Shown here in pieces: positions 34,608 to 45,665 of a stretch of 64,000 nt of DNA. Made by a program: the position numbers and the translations under genes. The stretch spans positions 806,001-870,000 of the forward strand of contig VNKQ01000019.1 in NCBI GenBank assembly GCA_016508695.1, given 5' to 3'. Each line of letters begins with the position of its first letter. Positions within the stretch are counted from its first letter, which is position 1. The notes beneath the pieces were generated by a model that was not told where the DNA came from, made no database searches, and worked only from the letters and a program-made list of their open reading frames with translations. The DNA is from Hyphodiscus hymeniophilus (lineage: Eukaryota; Ascomycota; Leotiomycetes; Helotiales; Hyphodiscaceae).

Positions 34608-37600
34608 CTATGGGTATAAACTTTCGGCCATCGCTGTGCGTAACATCATCACCACATCTTCCTCTTCCATGTCAACAATGCCGTATTTCACCACAAGCTC
34701 GTAAGCTTCTTTGAACCTCTTTTGGCTAGTAAACGTGGACCATAACATCTCTGCGCTGTGGAGCACATCATGGTGGCCGATTCCCCATCGAACTGTTCGT
34801 TTGAGGAGGATGTCTTTTTCCGACTTCGCGGCGGCGTCCAGCATGCCTTTAGCGCGATACACTGCTGCAAGGTCTTGCTCTGCATCAATAGTCGAAACAT
34901 CATCAGGCCCGAGTAGCCGCTTTCTTTCAGCAGCAACCCAATCTGCTAGTGGAAGAGCCTCGTCGAATTCTCGGAGTGCATAAAGGCTCCTCATGACTTC
35001 AGCTTGGGCGTCGACGAGTAAGCGCTCACGCAAATACTGATGACGCGTTGCAAAACCTATCCTTTGCCTCCTGCTGCCCACAACTTGACGCTGCAGGTCA
35101 AGTCCCAGTATAATGTGCTCTCTCTCTTTTAGGAGCCTGCCTTTGGAGCAATGTATCATTGCAAGCGTCGACATCGCAGCGATAGCATCAACTCCGGGAT
35201 TTTCTGCCTCGTCCAAGCTCCGTTGCAAGACCTCCGTCTGCAATCTAAGAGCATGAGTGAACACGGAACGCTTGGAGTAGATCTGAGCCCGAAGAGCGGT
35301 GATCTCCAGAACCATGCCTATTGGTGCTTTTCCACGTTCAGCGAATGTCATGGCCCGCGAACATAGTACATTGGCTTCGACTAGTCGTGGGTCATCTGCC
35401 GATTTCGCCCTTCGTAGGAGGCTTGTTGCTAGATCTTGAAGCAACCTCGGCGTTATCCTGGCGCCTGGTTCTCCGAAGTCGTAGATAAGTCGCTGGATAA
35501 TCTCGCCTTCAGCAATCATACCACCATCTTGCAGTAAGCGAGCAAAGAACATAAGTGCAGCGATATCCTCGCTGCCAAGCTGTGGAAGCCAGCCAGGTCT
35601 ATAGAAAGTATTGGAGTACTGGTAGAAAACCTCGAAGTGTCGGAGCAGCTCTCTCTGCATGCTACGCCGGAGCCTCTTGCCATCTGTGTCCAAATTTATC
35701 CGTTGGGCTTGCAACAAGTCATACTGGCTCTTCACCAGACGTAGTGAGTCCAGCTGAAAAGCAAACCTCTTCCCGTTCCTATCAAGGGTATACCGAATCG
35801 CGAGCTGCACAAGCCTGTGCATAGTGAACGTTTCGTTGTTTTCGTCTAGTGCGATCAAAGAAAAGTTTCTTAAGGGGAGTAGCCTCTCATTCAACTCAAA
35901 GCGACTCAAGTTTTGCTCGATCTCGGAGACATTCACCCTCTGTGCATCCAAACAGCCCATTAGATAGAGTAACCGAGCGGACTCTGGACTTTGATGCTCA
36001 ATTCGCCTGAGGGATTTCTGAAGAGTTTTGAGAGGCGTCGAACTGCTCTTTTCATCCGTGAAGCTCTCCCAAGAGAGGCGTTCCTCGGCGCTCGCTTGAG
36101 TCAAGGAGAAGTCTCGCAAATAAGATGCTGGTGTTTCATAACTTGCAGAACTGACCATGTACGCGGCCGCATGATCGACGGCCAATGGCAGGAAGCCAAG
36201 AGCATTCAGCAAGTCCATACTTTCTGCGTGCGACGGCATCTCCCTCTGCCCCGGTTGGTGCGACAAGCGTTCGTGGAGCAAGAGTTCACCATCCTCCGGT
36301 GTCATCACTTCCACTTCTAAACAACGATCTATCGAAGTACGATCAACGCCAATTTCCCGGGATGTGGTCGTTAGAAGGACTCGGCCATGATCCGGTCGAG
36401 GTATGCACTCTAGCATCTTCCTCAAGCCATCTGTAAGCTCATCGACACCATCCAATACAATGATCCAAGGACCATTGGCACTATCATCCAGCCAATCGTA
36501 GACCCATTTGAACATCATGGTTTCGTCATTTCGGTCCTTGTCGCTCATGCCCATTTTTTGGGCCACCTTGTCAATGTCTTTGATGAAAGCTGCCTCACTC
36601 TTTGAACTGATCCCAATCTTGTGGCATATAGTGCCTTTCTTTTGTAGATGCTTCCCCAATTCGATAGCGATTCTAGATTTTCTGTTCCTCGTCATTTAAC
36701 ATGCTACTGACAGAGTTCCTGAAGGTACCAGCGATGAACGTACCCCACTCCTCCAAGACCAAACAAAGCAAGCCTCTTGGATCTCTCAAATGATACTAGA
36801 AGACGCTTCATCATCTCTGTTCTTCCTACAAAAGAGTTCTGGTCCATCAAGAAGGTTCCTGTCGTGATCGGAGCTAGATGGCAATGTCATCGGTAAGAAA
36901 GAACCTTACAGTTTCCAGATTTCGAATGTCCACTAACTGATATCAGCTATCGATTCGTCAGCATCATAGTCTCATTGCGGTACTCGTAAATTGTCAAAGA
37001 AGGGGAGAAGGCCGGAATAGAAAGTGGTTTCAATACATTGTGCACGATTTAAGACCATGCTAGGGATTGCTTCAACGATTTCCACTATAGTATCGGCGAC
37101 AGCTAGATAATCGTCGTCTGTAGATTTCCCAAATTTATTGATTTCGAAATGACTTCGTTGCAGACCAATCTTCTGTGCCGAGTCAAGAGTTCCAGAGCTT
37201 TCACTGACGACAAAAGACTACCACATTTTAATCAAAAGTCTCCCTGGACTGGGATTTGACATACCTTCTTCCCCTCTCTGCCCACAATCGCATTGACGTT
37301 GCATGGTTTCTGTTCAAAGAAACAAGCAATTGTTGCTCTGTGTTTTGACTTGATTTGGACTTTTTCAAAGAGATGTACGATCTCGAGCAGCTTTTCGTCA
37401 TTTGGATCCAGAATTCTCAAGATTTCGCCTTGAACAGAATCACGATATACTACGTCAATTGCTTCGATCAGCTCGTTTATTGTCAGCCCAGTTGCTCCTC
37501 TAAATGGTGTTCCAAGAAAGACAATGCCACACGTGGAGGAATAAATTCCTGGCCATTCATCCGCAAAACGCTCTGCATCAAGGAGTGCCTTTCATATGTT

Positions 37601-38130
37601 AACAGTGGTCCGTTTGTATAGGTGAAAAGCACGAACCTGCAATAACACCAATCCCCCGAAACAATGAGCAATGAATACAAGCGGTCGCGATTGTAGAACG
37701 GAGTCCTATAAACCCGTTAAGCATCATGCTTCTAGTAAAACAAGGTCAGAGACAGACCTTTCTATTACGCCTGATAGCCATGAGCAAGCGTTTGGCCAGA
37801 GCAGTAGTCGTTTGGTGAATTGGATCGTCGCCGAACCACTCGGACATGTATCCGAACCGCATTATCCGAGCATTCGGCACCACTGCAGGGAGCATACTCG
37901 GTTCATCCAGCCAGTTGACGTGGTGTGAGTCTTCATTCGTGCCTATTTTCTTACACCAAGTGCTGTCAGGATGGGCTCCAATGCCATGGATAGCAACAAT
38001 ACTTTGAGCTGTTAGCTAGCCATCTACAAAGGATCAGGCGAGGGATAGGAGTGACGTGCTCTATTTCGATACTCGAAGCTTGAGTTTGAATCCCAACGGT
38101 GTTTACAGTAGGTGTTCGAAGGATCCTCAT
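34608..38130 (-). CDS. NLR-like STAND receptor: alpha/beta-hydrolase head, NB-ARC, helical-repeat tail
   Basis: Multi-exon gene starting MRILRTPTVNT (ATG at 38130). The N-terminal part has SIVAIHGIGAHPDSTW (oxyanion-loop HG), WLDEPSMLP, ARIMRFGYMSEW, then RPLVFIAHCFGGLVLLQ, GIVFLGTPFRGATG, and the FVVSESSGTLD...FEINKFG segment typical of the SesB-like hydrolase domain of fungal NLRs. A short exon carries MDQNSFVGRTEMMKRLL and the P-loop FGLGGVGKS, whose GKS codons are split by a 62-nt GTACGT..ACAG intron (36682-36743). The last exon (36681-34608, about 690 aa) contains the Walker B-like WIIVLDGVDEL, the sensor RVLLTTTSR, the GFLPLAVDHAAAYM block and MHRLVQLAIR winged-helix end, then TPR-like helical repeats. 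Total about 1,050-1,100 aa. Such proteins mediate non-self sensing and cell death in fungi. The nucleophile position is Cys (H-C-F-G-G), not Ser. Confidence 0.85.
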
Positions 38131-38396
38131 CCCCGTGACGTCCTCCGTTACACGCTGAGCCTTACTTCGTCAGCGCTGCTCTCATCCAAACCAGCCTCGG
38201 GCGCCTACCATGGTGACAATGAGTCTGTAGCAGCTAGAATATCAGTCGTGATCTTGGCAAACAAACCACAACGAGATTACCAAAAAAAATGGGCGACAGT
38301 TTTCGAATGCGATATGAAAGAGAGATGAAACGGGCCCGAACGTCAGTGGGTCCGAAGAGTACGCCCTGATGAGGCTGAGGCTGAAGTTGTACAACA
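38131..38396. other. NLR promoter region
   Basis: Short region between the NLR start and the inverted-repeat element; no gene. Confidence 0.5.
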
Positions 38397-38610
38397 CACC
38401 AGGGTGTGACAAGATACTCGGGACAGCCAAAATCTGCGACCGAAGCTTAATTTTCAATGCAACACACCTCAAAATTATTGAATTGCTAGGATTATTAATC
38501 ACAGCTTTTTCTATGATTCGACTGCTTTGTACGTTATATTGATTTGTGATTGTTGAGGACGATACGTTGCGCAAATTTGAGTGTCCCGAGTATCTTGTCA
38601 CACCCTGGTG
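38397..38610. mobile_element. MITE-like element with about 29-bp perfect terminal inverted repeats
   Basis: The 29 bases at 38397-38425 (starting CACCAGGGTGTGAC) are the exact reverse complement of 38582-38610 (ending CACACCCTGGTG), and imperfect complementarity extends about 13 bases further in. Total length 214 bp, no coding capacity, AT-rich interior. Flanks show a possible 3-bp duplication ACA (38394-38396 and 38611-38613). It lies about 270 bp upstream of the NLR start codon. Superfamily not assigned. Confidence 0.75.
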
Positions 38611-39304
38611 ACAGTACTTTTACGGCACAGGGTTAATTGAGCACCTGCTAGCGTTCCAATTGAGACATGCCTATTACTCATCCTCAATTTTTTCAAAAAC
38701 AAAGCTTCTCTTCTCAAGACTCAATACTAGAGCCCAAACGCTATCTTGAGTTTCAAGGAATCTCACTGGACCTCATCTTGACTCTTGATCGCGGAAAGCA
38801 CAGCCACGGACAAAAGTTCACGCTTTGCTGCCTGATCTTCGCTTGCTGAGTGAATTGTCTCCTTGTTCTCTGCCGCAATGTGTTTAGAGAAACTTTGTGT
38901 TTTCCCCTCATCCGTAGCTTGTTTCCTTCAACAAACAGGCTAAACATAACACACATAGAGAAGATTAAATTGCCTTCATGAAAGACTACCCTCATGCTGA
39001 GAGACGTGCATCAGAACGGATATATTGTGAGTTCTAGGCAGAGGTTGAGACCTAATTGAGACAATTGATGCACATTGTGATATTTAAGGAGATAAAAAAA
39101 GGGGCTACTCGGTACTGCGAAGGTCTCAAATAGAGATATCCTTCTTGCAAATATGAGGTTGATATAAGCAAATTACTTGCATATTACTGCAAACATCCAA
39201 GACTCATCAGAATACCAAGACGTTCACATATTGCCCTTCCGCCCGACTGCTTGACCTGCGGCTAAGTTCAGAAGATGCGCACCTCGCATCGGAGCAGAGG
39301 TAAC
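38611..39304. other. Intergenic, no supported gene
   Basis: AT-richer spacer with no recognisable coding. Confidence 0.5.
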
Positions 39305-40191
39305 TTATGATATTACCGATTGCGAAATCCTTGGCCTTGAAATCTCGATCACACTTGGATCCTCATCATCATGTTCACCCTGCTTGCTCGTCTTCCATTC
39401 TCCTGTTTTGGGGTCATATTCCAGAAGGTACAGAGTCACCAAACTGCGCCGCTGTGGTCAAAGGCAAGTTCCAGATGAGGCTCACCATAGTGGCCCATGA
39501 ACTCAAGATCGAGTCTCAGTTTAACATCGAGGTCCAGATCGCCACGGAAGGCGAAAAGATATGGCTCCGACTTAAGCAGACGTCTGTTGTAAGCAAGCCT
39601 AACGGAACGGAGAAAGCGAACATGTGTACCGTCTAAGCCGACACTGTGAACCTTCAATTGGGGTCCTTTTCCTCCTTTCACTTCCCACTCGACAAGCATA
39701 CGGCGATGAAGGATGAATTCTGGAATCAGGATATTGAGCTTCGCCATCACACGGATTATAAAGTCGTCCGCGTTGGTGTCGATACGGAGGTCTGAAAGCT
39801 TATCTAATGGCGTAGATTGGAGATTTCAAATGGCGAGTTTCGCGCTCTTCCTCTTGCCGACCGCTTCAGGGATTTTGCTCGCAGTAGGTATGGTAAGAGA
39901 TGATCCGAGGACACACAGAGATCGGCCTTCTTGGAGTAACCGTAAGCTCTTTCGAGCGGGTCAACAGGGAAACCTTTCGCCGAAGTTCTTAATAGTATCA
40001 AGCAGAATTAATAGTATCAAGCAGAACTTCTTTACAGGCAGTGCATTTGCGCGCTGTCCGATGTTGGTGACTGTCTTCTCGTGGGTAGCAATTGCTCGGA
40101 AGTCTATCGAGTTAAGTATGATGATCACGAGAATTGGATGGGCTGAAATACTACCTCGAATATACCCTAATCTATCCTGCAATCTTTGCAA
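39305..40191 (-). pseudogene. Frame-broken gene of unknown family with a 19-bp tandem duplication
   Basis: Minus-strand coding-like segments read in sequence but in different frames: PILVIIILNSIDFRAIATHEK...NALPVKKFCLILL (upstream of about 40005), GFPVDPLERAYGYSKKADLCVSSDHLLPYLLRA...FEISNLR (39990-39815), LDKLSDLRIDTNADDFIIRVMAKLNILIPEFILHRRMLVEWEVKGGKGP...LDLEFMGHYG (39810-39480), and TLYLLEYDPKTGEWKTSK...ISRPRISQS (39450-39305). The first break coincides exactly with a perfect 19-bp direct duplication (39989-40007 and 40008-40026); with one unit only, the two flanking protein segments would be in the same frame. The second break needs one lost base near 39817. The third may be an intron with a GTGAGC donor, but phases do not match. 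Family and function are unknown; a 5' start was not identified. Confidence 0.5.
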
Positions 40192-40614
40192 TACTCTCTG
40201 TTGCTATTCCCAGATGTTCTAATATCCTATCGTGTTCGCGATTAGGCCTGGTCAAAAAATCGATCGTTCAACTCACAGGCTATATTCCGCTTCTACGGTG
40301 CAGCCCATCACAATTCTGGCTGACTGAGTACTTGAGAATCCCTCGATCTTGCAATTCCACGAGTGCCATATAAATAACACGTAATAGTCGATTCCGAAGT
40401 AGGTTGTCTATTTTCAGCTCAGAGTTCTCGATAACCTACCTATGATGTCTGATAATTGGCTTTGCCGATGGTCGATTTTGATACGTCTATTGTATGCGTG
40501 GATTGCTCACAGTCGTCCGGTAGACGCCGAATGTGATCTGCGAGAGGCAACGGCCAGAGATGTATTCCTTCGAGCATCCAACGAGTATGAGAAAATTCGT
40601 AGTTTTGTTACCGC
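40192..40614. other. Intergenic, no supported gene
   Basis: Upstream remains of the broken gene may extend here; nothing can be assigned. Confidence 0.5.
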
Positions 40615-42048
40615 TCATAAATTTCTGTAGATTCTCAAGCACTTCCCTTCTAGCCACCTCGCAAACTTCACACTGGGCACATCAACCCACTTCTCAACCA
40701 ACGCCGCAATAGCAAAAGCCGCGGTGGTGAAACAGAAGAACCAAACCCCCGCCACCACCCAATAAGCCAAGCACTCGCGATTTCCCTCTACACCGGCGAT
40801 CCCGATCAAGAACCGCTGGAAGGCCAGCCCGAACAATACAAGGCAGAATTCATGGACTAGATATAGCGAAAACGAGATCTTGCCGATATACTGACAGAAA
40901 TCGGTCTCGAAGATTTCCTTGAGCTTTGGCACCTGTGAGATTGAGAGGAGGATGGATACCCCGGAGAGAGACCATAGGAAGCGTGAGTGGTCTTCCATGT
41001 AGAGACTCATAGGCGTGAGGGAACGGAGGGTTTCGAAGCCGGGCATCGGTTTGACCTTGGCTTCTTCGTAAACGAGGGTCGGGAAACCGGCTACGTAAAA
41101 TGATATGGCGAAGAGGAACAGCCAAAGCTTTTGGTGCTTTGGAGGTGTAGGGAGGGCGAGGATAGTGGCGGAGTGACTGTCTTTTTGGGAGAGATTGTGA
41201 TCGGCGATTAGCATACCGGAGGAGAAACAGAAGAGATTCCAACTTCCGAGGTACACGGATATGATGGCGAATATGCCGACCAGAGTCATTCTGATGCTGT
41301 TTCCTGGTATTCGATTAAGTAGGAATAGTAATGTATAGCACACCAGAGAGCCATAGAACTCAAGTGCGATAGTCCACATCACGGCATCGTATTTGGGATG
41401 TGTGATGAAACCCTGAAGTGCGCGTTGAGCATTATAAAGAGGATTGACAAAGCGACTCGTTTCCTTTGCCCAATCGAGGAACTGCGCCAGAAACTTCGAT
41501 TCAGGTATGAAGCCGAAGCTCAACGGCGGTACAAATCCAAAGCGTGTCGATACCATCTCGCAGAAAGTAACGAAGATCGGTGGCAGATACAACCTGAAGC
41601 CTCTTCGGAATACGGAGGAGGCGACTGCTGGATAGACTTTGTCTCTCTTTCCGCTTCGCATCCATCCGAGAGATTTATGGGTGAGGACGTATCCGGAGAG
41701 CGCGAAGAATACAGAAACTGCTGTTCCGCCGGAGACAAAGAATGTCCGTAGAATTGGTAACTGAAGGATGCGTGTTTGGTGTGTGTCTGCATGCCATGCC
41801 GGAATAAGGGGTGCCCAAAGGCCCATCGCGTGGAATATGTAGACTTCCAGAGCAGCTACTCCCCTGACCCCGTCTAGCCATGATGTGGCATTTATTTTCA
41901 CCGAATTTGAAGAAGGGTAGTTGAGGATCTTATGTAGCGAATTTGACAGAAAGCCATGCTCGATTTCGCTGCTGGGTTCATGATCGTATAATTCCTTGTC
42001 CCTAGCCGTTTTGTCGTCGATGCTCAAACGAGCTTTGTTTAAGGACAT
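40615..42048 (-). CDS. Acyltransferase 3 family membrane protein
   Basis: Single exon, 477 aa, ATG at 42048. After a hydrophilic N-terminus the AT3 signature WLDGVRGVAALEVYIFHAMGLW contains the conserved Arg and the proposed catalytic His of this family. FFVSGGTAVSVFFALSGYVLTHKSL and FRRGFRLYLPPIFVTF are the next conserved blocks; the C-half has IGKISFSLYLVHEF, also characteristic. About ten transmembrane segments are expected. AT3 proteins transfer acyl groups across membranes to sugars, lipids or secondary metabolites; filamentous fungi have many paralogs of unknown substrate. The gene is intact. Upstream 1.2 kb to the next convergent-side gene is non-coding. Confidence 0.85.
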   Translation of the reverse strand: MSLNKARLSIDDKTARDKELYDHEPSSEIEHGFLSNSLHKILNYPSSNSVKINATSWLDGVRGVAALEVYIFHAMGLWAPLIPAWHADTHQTRILQLPILRTFFVSGGTAVSVFFALSGYVLTHKSLGWMRSGKRDKVYPAVASSVFRRGFRLYLPPIFVTFCEMVSTRFGFVPPLSFGFIPESKFLAQFLDWAKETSRFVNPLYNAQRALQGFITHPKYDAVMWTIALEFYGSLVCYTLLFLLNRIPGNSIRMTLVGIFAIISVYLGSWNLFCFSSGMLIADHNLSQKDSHSATILALPTPPKHQKLWLFLFAISFYVAGFPTLVYEEAKVKPMPGFETLRSLTPMSLYMEDHSRFLWSLSGVSILLSISQVPKLKEIFETDFCQYIGKISFSLYLVHEFCLVLFGLAFQRFLIGIAGVEGNRECLAYWVVAGVWFFCFTTAAFAIAALVEKWVDVPSVKFARWLEGKCLRIYRNL

Positions 42049-43317
42049 GATTCAAGTCTTTCCTAACATACTCATGGCCCCAAAGCTTCGCATTCACATG
42101 CTTGATGTTGTGTATTCCTGCCGAGGTGGTGAGTCGAGAGAGTGGGGTTGTGCTCCACGGACCAAAATATATCCTGAGATGAGAGAAGTGGGCGTTTGGA
42201 AGCCAGCAGAAGTGGGAATAGATCTGTTAATAATGTAGCGTAAGAAAACTTTGACGGGGTACCAGATTTCGGTTACACTGCTGCAACCTTTGTACATGTG
42301 GATACTGCCAAGGAGGGCCCCTGGGTTTAGGTCAAGAGCCTGAACATGTTGGGCGGTTGCAGTGGGGAATTGTAGGGACAACCACCTCGGAATTCGGGAG
42401 GATCCTTGCAAGGTGCAGTTAACATAAGTATATCGGCGATCATTTCGGAGAAGTTGGGTATTTCGAAGGAAAATAGACCCTTCCCTTCCCCGTTATACTT
42501 GCATGGCCCCTTGCTATATCACACGACCGGAAAGGCACACTTGGTTTTGAAATCGACCACCCCAAAAAGCTGATAGTGCGACGCCTTATTTTGTATTCGT
42601 AGAAGCAGTTGACGAAAAACTGTTCCATCTTTAACCCAACTAATTCAAGTCGATGCTAAAGCTTGAACTTAAGAGCGTTGTCTCTTGACTCGGTGACAAG
42701 CCGAAAAATTTGACACAATGATGTTATATCAAAAGCTGTTGCTGCTACAAGCACTGCACTTTACTCAGTTCGTACGTCCCACGCGGGATTTTGCACTTCG
42801 TATCTTGCAATTCGCAAGACGGTTACAAGGCACCTCAGGAGATGTGTCTCTGGTTTGCCCACTCGCATATTCGATGACAAGAACGACAAGGAGTTACCCT
42901 TTTAATTCTTGCAAGAAAAGTTCAAAGGCGCCTCAACCCAGCCATAAGCTTCCAGCCTGTGTCGAGCCGTTCTTCATAATAAGATTTTCTCACTCTCCCT
43001 CACATGTTGCTTCCCATGTCACGTGCCTTGTCGTTCCAATCTGTGGCGTTCTAAGATCAGGGGCACACCTGCACGATCTAGCGCATGTACTTCCGGATAT
43101 TATCCTTAAACGGCTTGGGCCGAGGTTTAACAATGGAGTCTCCGTAAAATTCTTCTCCTTCTCCACGTTTTGGACTTTCCCATCATGTGAAGACCTCGGC
43201 TGTCTCAATACGGGTAAATGGCGGGGAAGTCTGGACACCATGTGTAAAACAACATCAGGAGGACTGTCTTGTGTTCGTTTGGCTGTTTAGCGCAGGTATA
43301 TATTTGATGTTGCAAAT
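42049..43317. other. Intergenic, no confident gene
   Basis: Promoter of the acyltransferase gene and 3' region of the next minus-strand gene. The open frame at 42718-43290 (plus) starts with a hydrophobic run but has no family resemblance and overlaps reverse-strand frames. Confidence 0.5.
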
Positions 43318-44712
43318 TTATGAATCGGCGCAGAGACCGAGTTCCATCAACAGATCGCCGACGATAACATCAATTCCCGCACTCTGCGCATCTTCTATCC
43401 CAAACGCAAGGAATAGAATATCGTCAAGATATCCGTGGTATTTCTGCTGGTGTGATTTCCAACTCATGGACGTGATATACATCATTTCTGTTGAGTTCCA
43501 TGGTTTGATGCCATTATTCCTCTTTTCAATGACATTACCCTTGCCAGCATTCTCATTCTTGCCCTCCATCAAATCTCTTCCCCTCCTACCATGAATCCAA
43601 AACGGTTTCTTAGAAATACCGTGAATTTTGAATGGGGCTTTCTCCTCAAACAACATGATGTATGGTTCGTAGTTACTGTGCCAAGCAATATAGCTCTTCC
43701 ATTGAAAGATCGTCAAGATGAAGGTGTTGCGACTGGTGGGTTTGCAGGACGGATCGGATCGCTTGCACATTGTGACTGACAGAGAATTTGTCGCTTGGTG
43801 AATCGATTCACTGTGTTTCTCATCCCCGGGCGCAACGGCCGGCATGTATTTCGCCATGCATTTATCGTCACTCTGAGCAGCGTGAGGCGCGAGATCTTCG
43901 CCCACCGAGCCGTCGAGTCCCAACTTCGCAAAAGCCCGTTTTGGATAGACATCGTAGTGAACGTAGACGTGACGGTCCGTGTCCCAGAACATGAAATAAT
44001 TCTTCTCGATCGGTCCATAAGAGCTGGGTCGTTGCAGCTCTGTTGCCTTCTCGAATCCAGGGTGTGCGAATGTGGCATCTCCCCAATCCATCAATGAGCG
44101 AAAGTCCTGCACAAACTGCCCAAAACATGTGTAGTCCGAATTCGACCCAAAAATTGTGTATGGTGCTTGAGGGCCGTAGAAAACTCGTCCATCGTGAGGT
44201 CCGTGGCTGTACCTGAACCAGGCCAAATCCCCTTTACATTGGTTGCCGGGTGTTGGGGCGATGGGGAGGTCGATTGGGCTATGGGTGCATTTCAGCACGC
44301 CGTTTTGGAATGTTGCGTGGCAGGCTATCTCGACAAACGTGGTTTGATCTTCGATTCTGCTGTTATCCCGTTGTGCAACAATGACCCAGGTATCCTCTAG
44401 AGACGGATGAGGTATGATATTCGGATTGATGGATTTCCAGTCGATGAAATCAACGAGGAAGTACTTCTTGTCGGGTGTTGAGGCAGAGTATACTTCGTAA
44501 TATGCATTTGCATCCAAGTTTACCTCGAGGGTCTCGGAGTTGTCATGGGCAATAGGGGTGGCAAGGTCGTAATGTAAAGGATGAATCTCGACCTTTGGCT
44601 GCGATGCGATCGCTCTCCACTCGTACAGAGAAAAGACAGTGAAAAGCGCAAAGATAATAGAGATAATTAAACGGACGCCGACCCGCGTGCCCCAATCCAG
44701 CCTTCTCATCAT
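43318..44712 (-). CDS. Type II membrane glycosyltransferase-like protein (GT91/BMT-like)
   Basis: Single exon, 464 aa, ATG at 44712 (a second ATG follows immediately). A short cytosolic MMRRLDWGTR is followed by one signal-anchor helix (about residues 12-30) and a large lumenal domain, the layout of Golgi glycosyltransferases. Blocks that stand out are FRYSHGPHDGRVFYGPQAPYTIFGS, NYFMFWDTDRHVYVHYDVYPKRAFAKL, EPYIMLFEEKAPFKIHGISKKP, MMYITSMSWK and YHGYLDDILFLAFGIEDAQSAG. The GISK and HGYLDD...GI.D pattern recalls the fungal beta-mannosyltransferase family (GT91); this was not verified. Cysteines are few and spaced. Function otherwise unknown; the gene is intact. Confidence 0.6.
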   Translation of the reverse strand: MMRRLDWGTRVGVRLIISIIFALFTVFSLYEWRAIASQPKVEIHPLHYDLATPIAHDNSETLEVNLDANAYYEVYSASTPDKKYFLVDFIDWKSINPNIIPHPSLEDTWVIVAQRDNSRIEDQTTFVEIACHATFQNGVLKCTHSPIDLPIAPTPGNQCKGDLAWFRYSHGPHDGRVFYGPQAPYTIFGSNSDYTCFGQFVQDFRSLMDWGDATFAHPGFEKATELQRPSSYGPIEKNYFMFWDTDRHVYVHYDVYPKRAFAKLGLDGSVGEDLAPHAAQSDDKCMAKYMPAVAPGDEKHSESIHQATNSLSVTMCKRSDPSCKPTSRNTFILTIFQWKSYIAWHSNYEPYIMLFEEKAPFKIHGISKKPFWIHGRRGRDLMEGKNENAGKGNVIEKRNNGIKPWNSTEMMYITSMSWKSHQQKYHGYLDDILFLAFGIEDAQSAGIDVIVGDLLMELGLCADS

Positions 44713-45665
44713 CGCGAGAGCTGGATGATCAAAGGATCATAACATGGCCATTGTCCATGAGAAAGGAGAGTTTTTGCAAATGACAGAATTTGGAGAAACT
44801 ATTCTATCCACTAATTAAGCTCATGAATTAAGCTCAGACTTGCCCCTTTCCAAAACAGGACCTAGCTCCGCACCAACCAGCGTTTTAGCATCCGTATCGC
44901 ATTCCATAGACTGAAAAAGTCTGAAATCCAGCCTGGGCTGGCATCCAATGTCGCTCTCACAGCCTGTTAGAGGCGGAGAAACCCAGCCAGCTTGGCCTTC
45001 GAGCTCAGGGATTGATTGGATTGGGTATGTTGGCTACATTGGCATTGTTGGGGAATTTAACTGGGAAGGCCATACTTTGCCGGAAGCGGAAGATGTTGCG
45101 GTGAACTCGAAAGAACCTAACTTTTGAGCAACTTGTATGGAGAACTCTCTCCTATTCCCAAGCTTGGAGTTGAGTCCAACAAGAGGTCTGATGTAGATGT
45201 GCATGTTGCACAAAGCAACATCGCAATGGGATTTATATTTAGAAGCTGCAGTCGGTAGACCTATCACAAGTTGCGATAATTTCATACCCCTGAGGATATT
45301 TGCGGAGGTGGAGACATTGACATTCCCCAATGTTTCTCTCCCCCATACGGAGTAGACCTCCTGAGTCCTCCCTTCTTCAAGCTGAGATGGTCGGCGCTAT
45401 CCCGAGCTTACTGCTACGAGTAGCGGAGTAGATAGGAGACGAGATGTTCCAGCAACCAGTTGTCGTCCACCTCTCCCAGCTGGCGACGGAGCTGGGGACA
45501 GCTCAAAAGTCTGTAGACACACGTGACGAGGATGAGGATGGCACGAACGTTTCCGACGAGCTTATGGAAAAGGTAGCTTGATCGCTCTGATCTTGCTTTG
45601 CGGTTTTACTGAATTATCCAAGCGTCCCCTATCGCCCCCAGACAGTGTGGTGAATGGTTCGAAAT
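44713..45665. other. Intergenic, no confident gene
   Basis: A short frame from an ATG at 45443 reads MFQQPVVVHLSQLATEL... for about 46 codons up to 45582 with normal composition, but has no continuation or recognisable similarity. Otherwise nothing. Confidence 0.45.

Noticed and set aside
36684..36695. ATG at 36695 as the start of the NLR gene
   Set aside because: It lies inside the intron that splits the P-loop; upstream exons contain the conserved VGR, P-loop start and hydrolase head.
42718..43290. 190-codon plus-strand frame with hydrophobic start
   Set aside because: It could mimic a secreted protein, but the body has no family likeness, overlaps reverse frames, and lies where UTRs of two minus-strand genes are expected.
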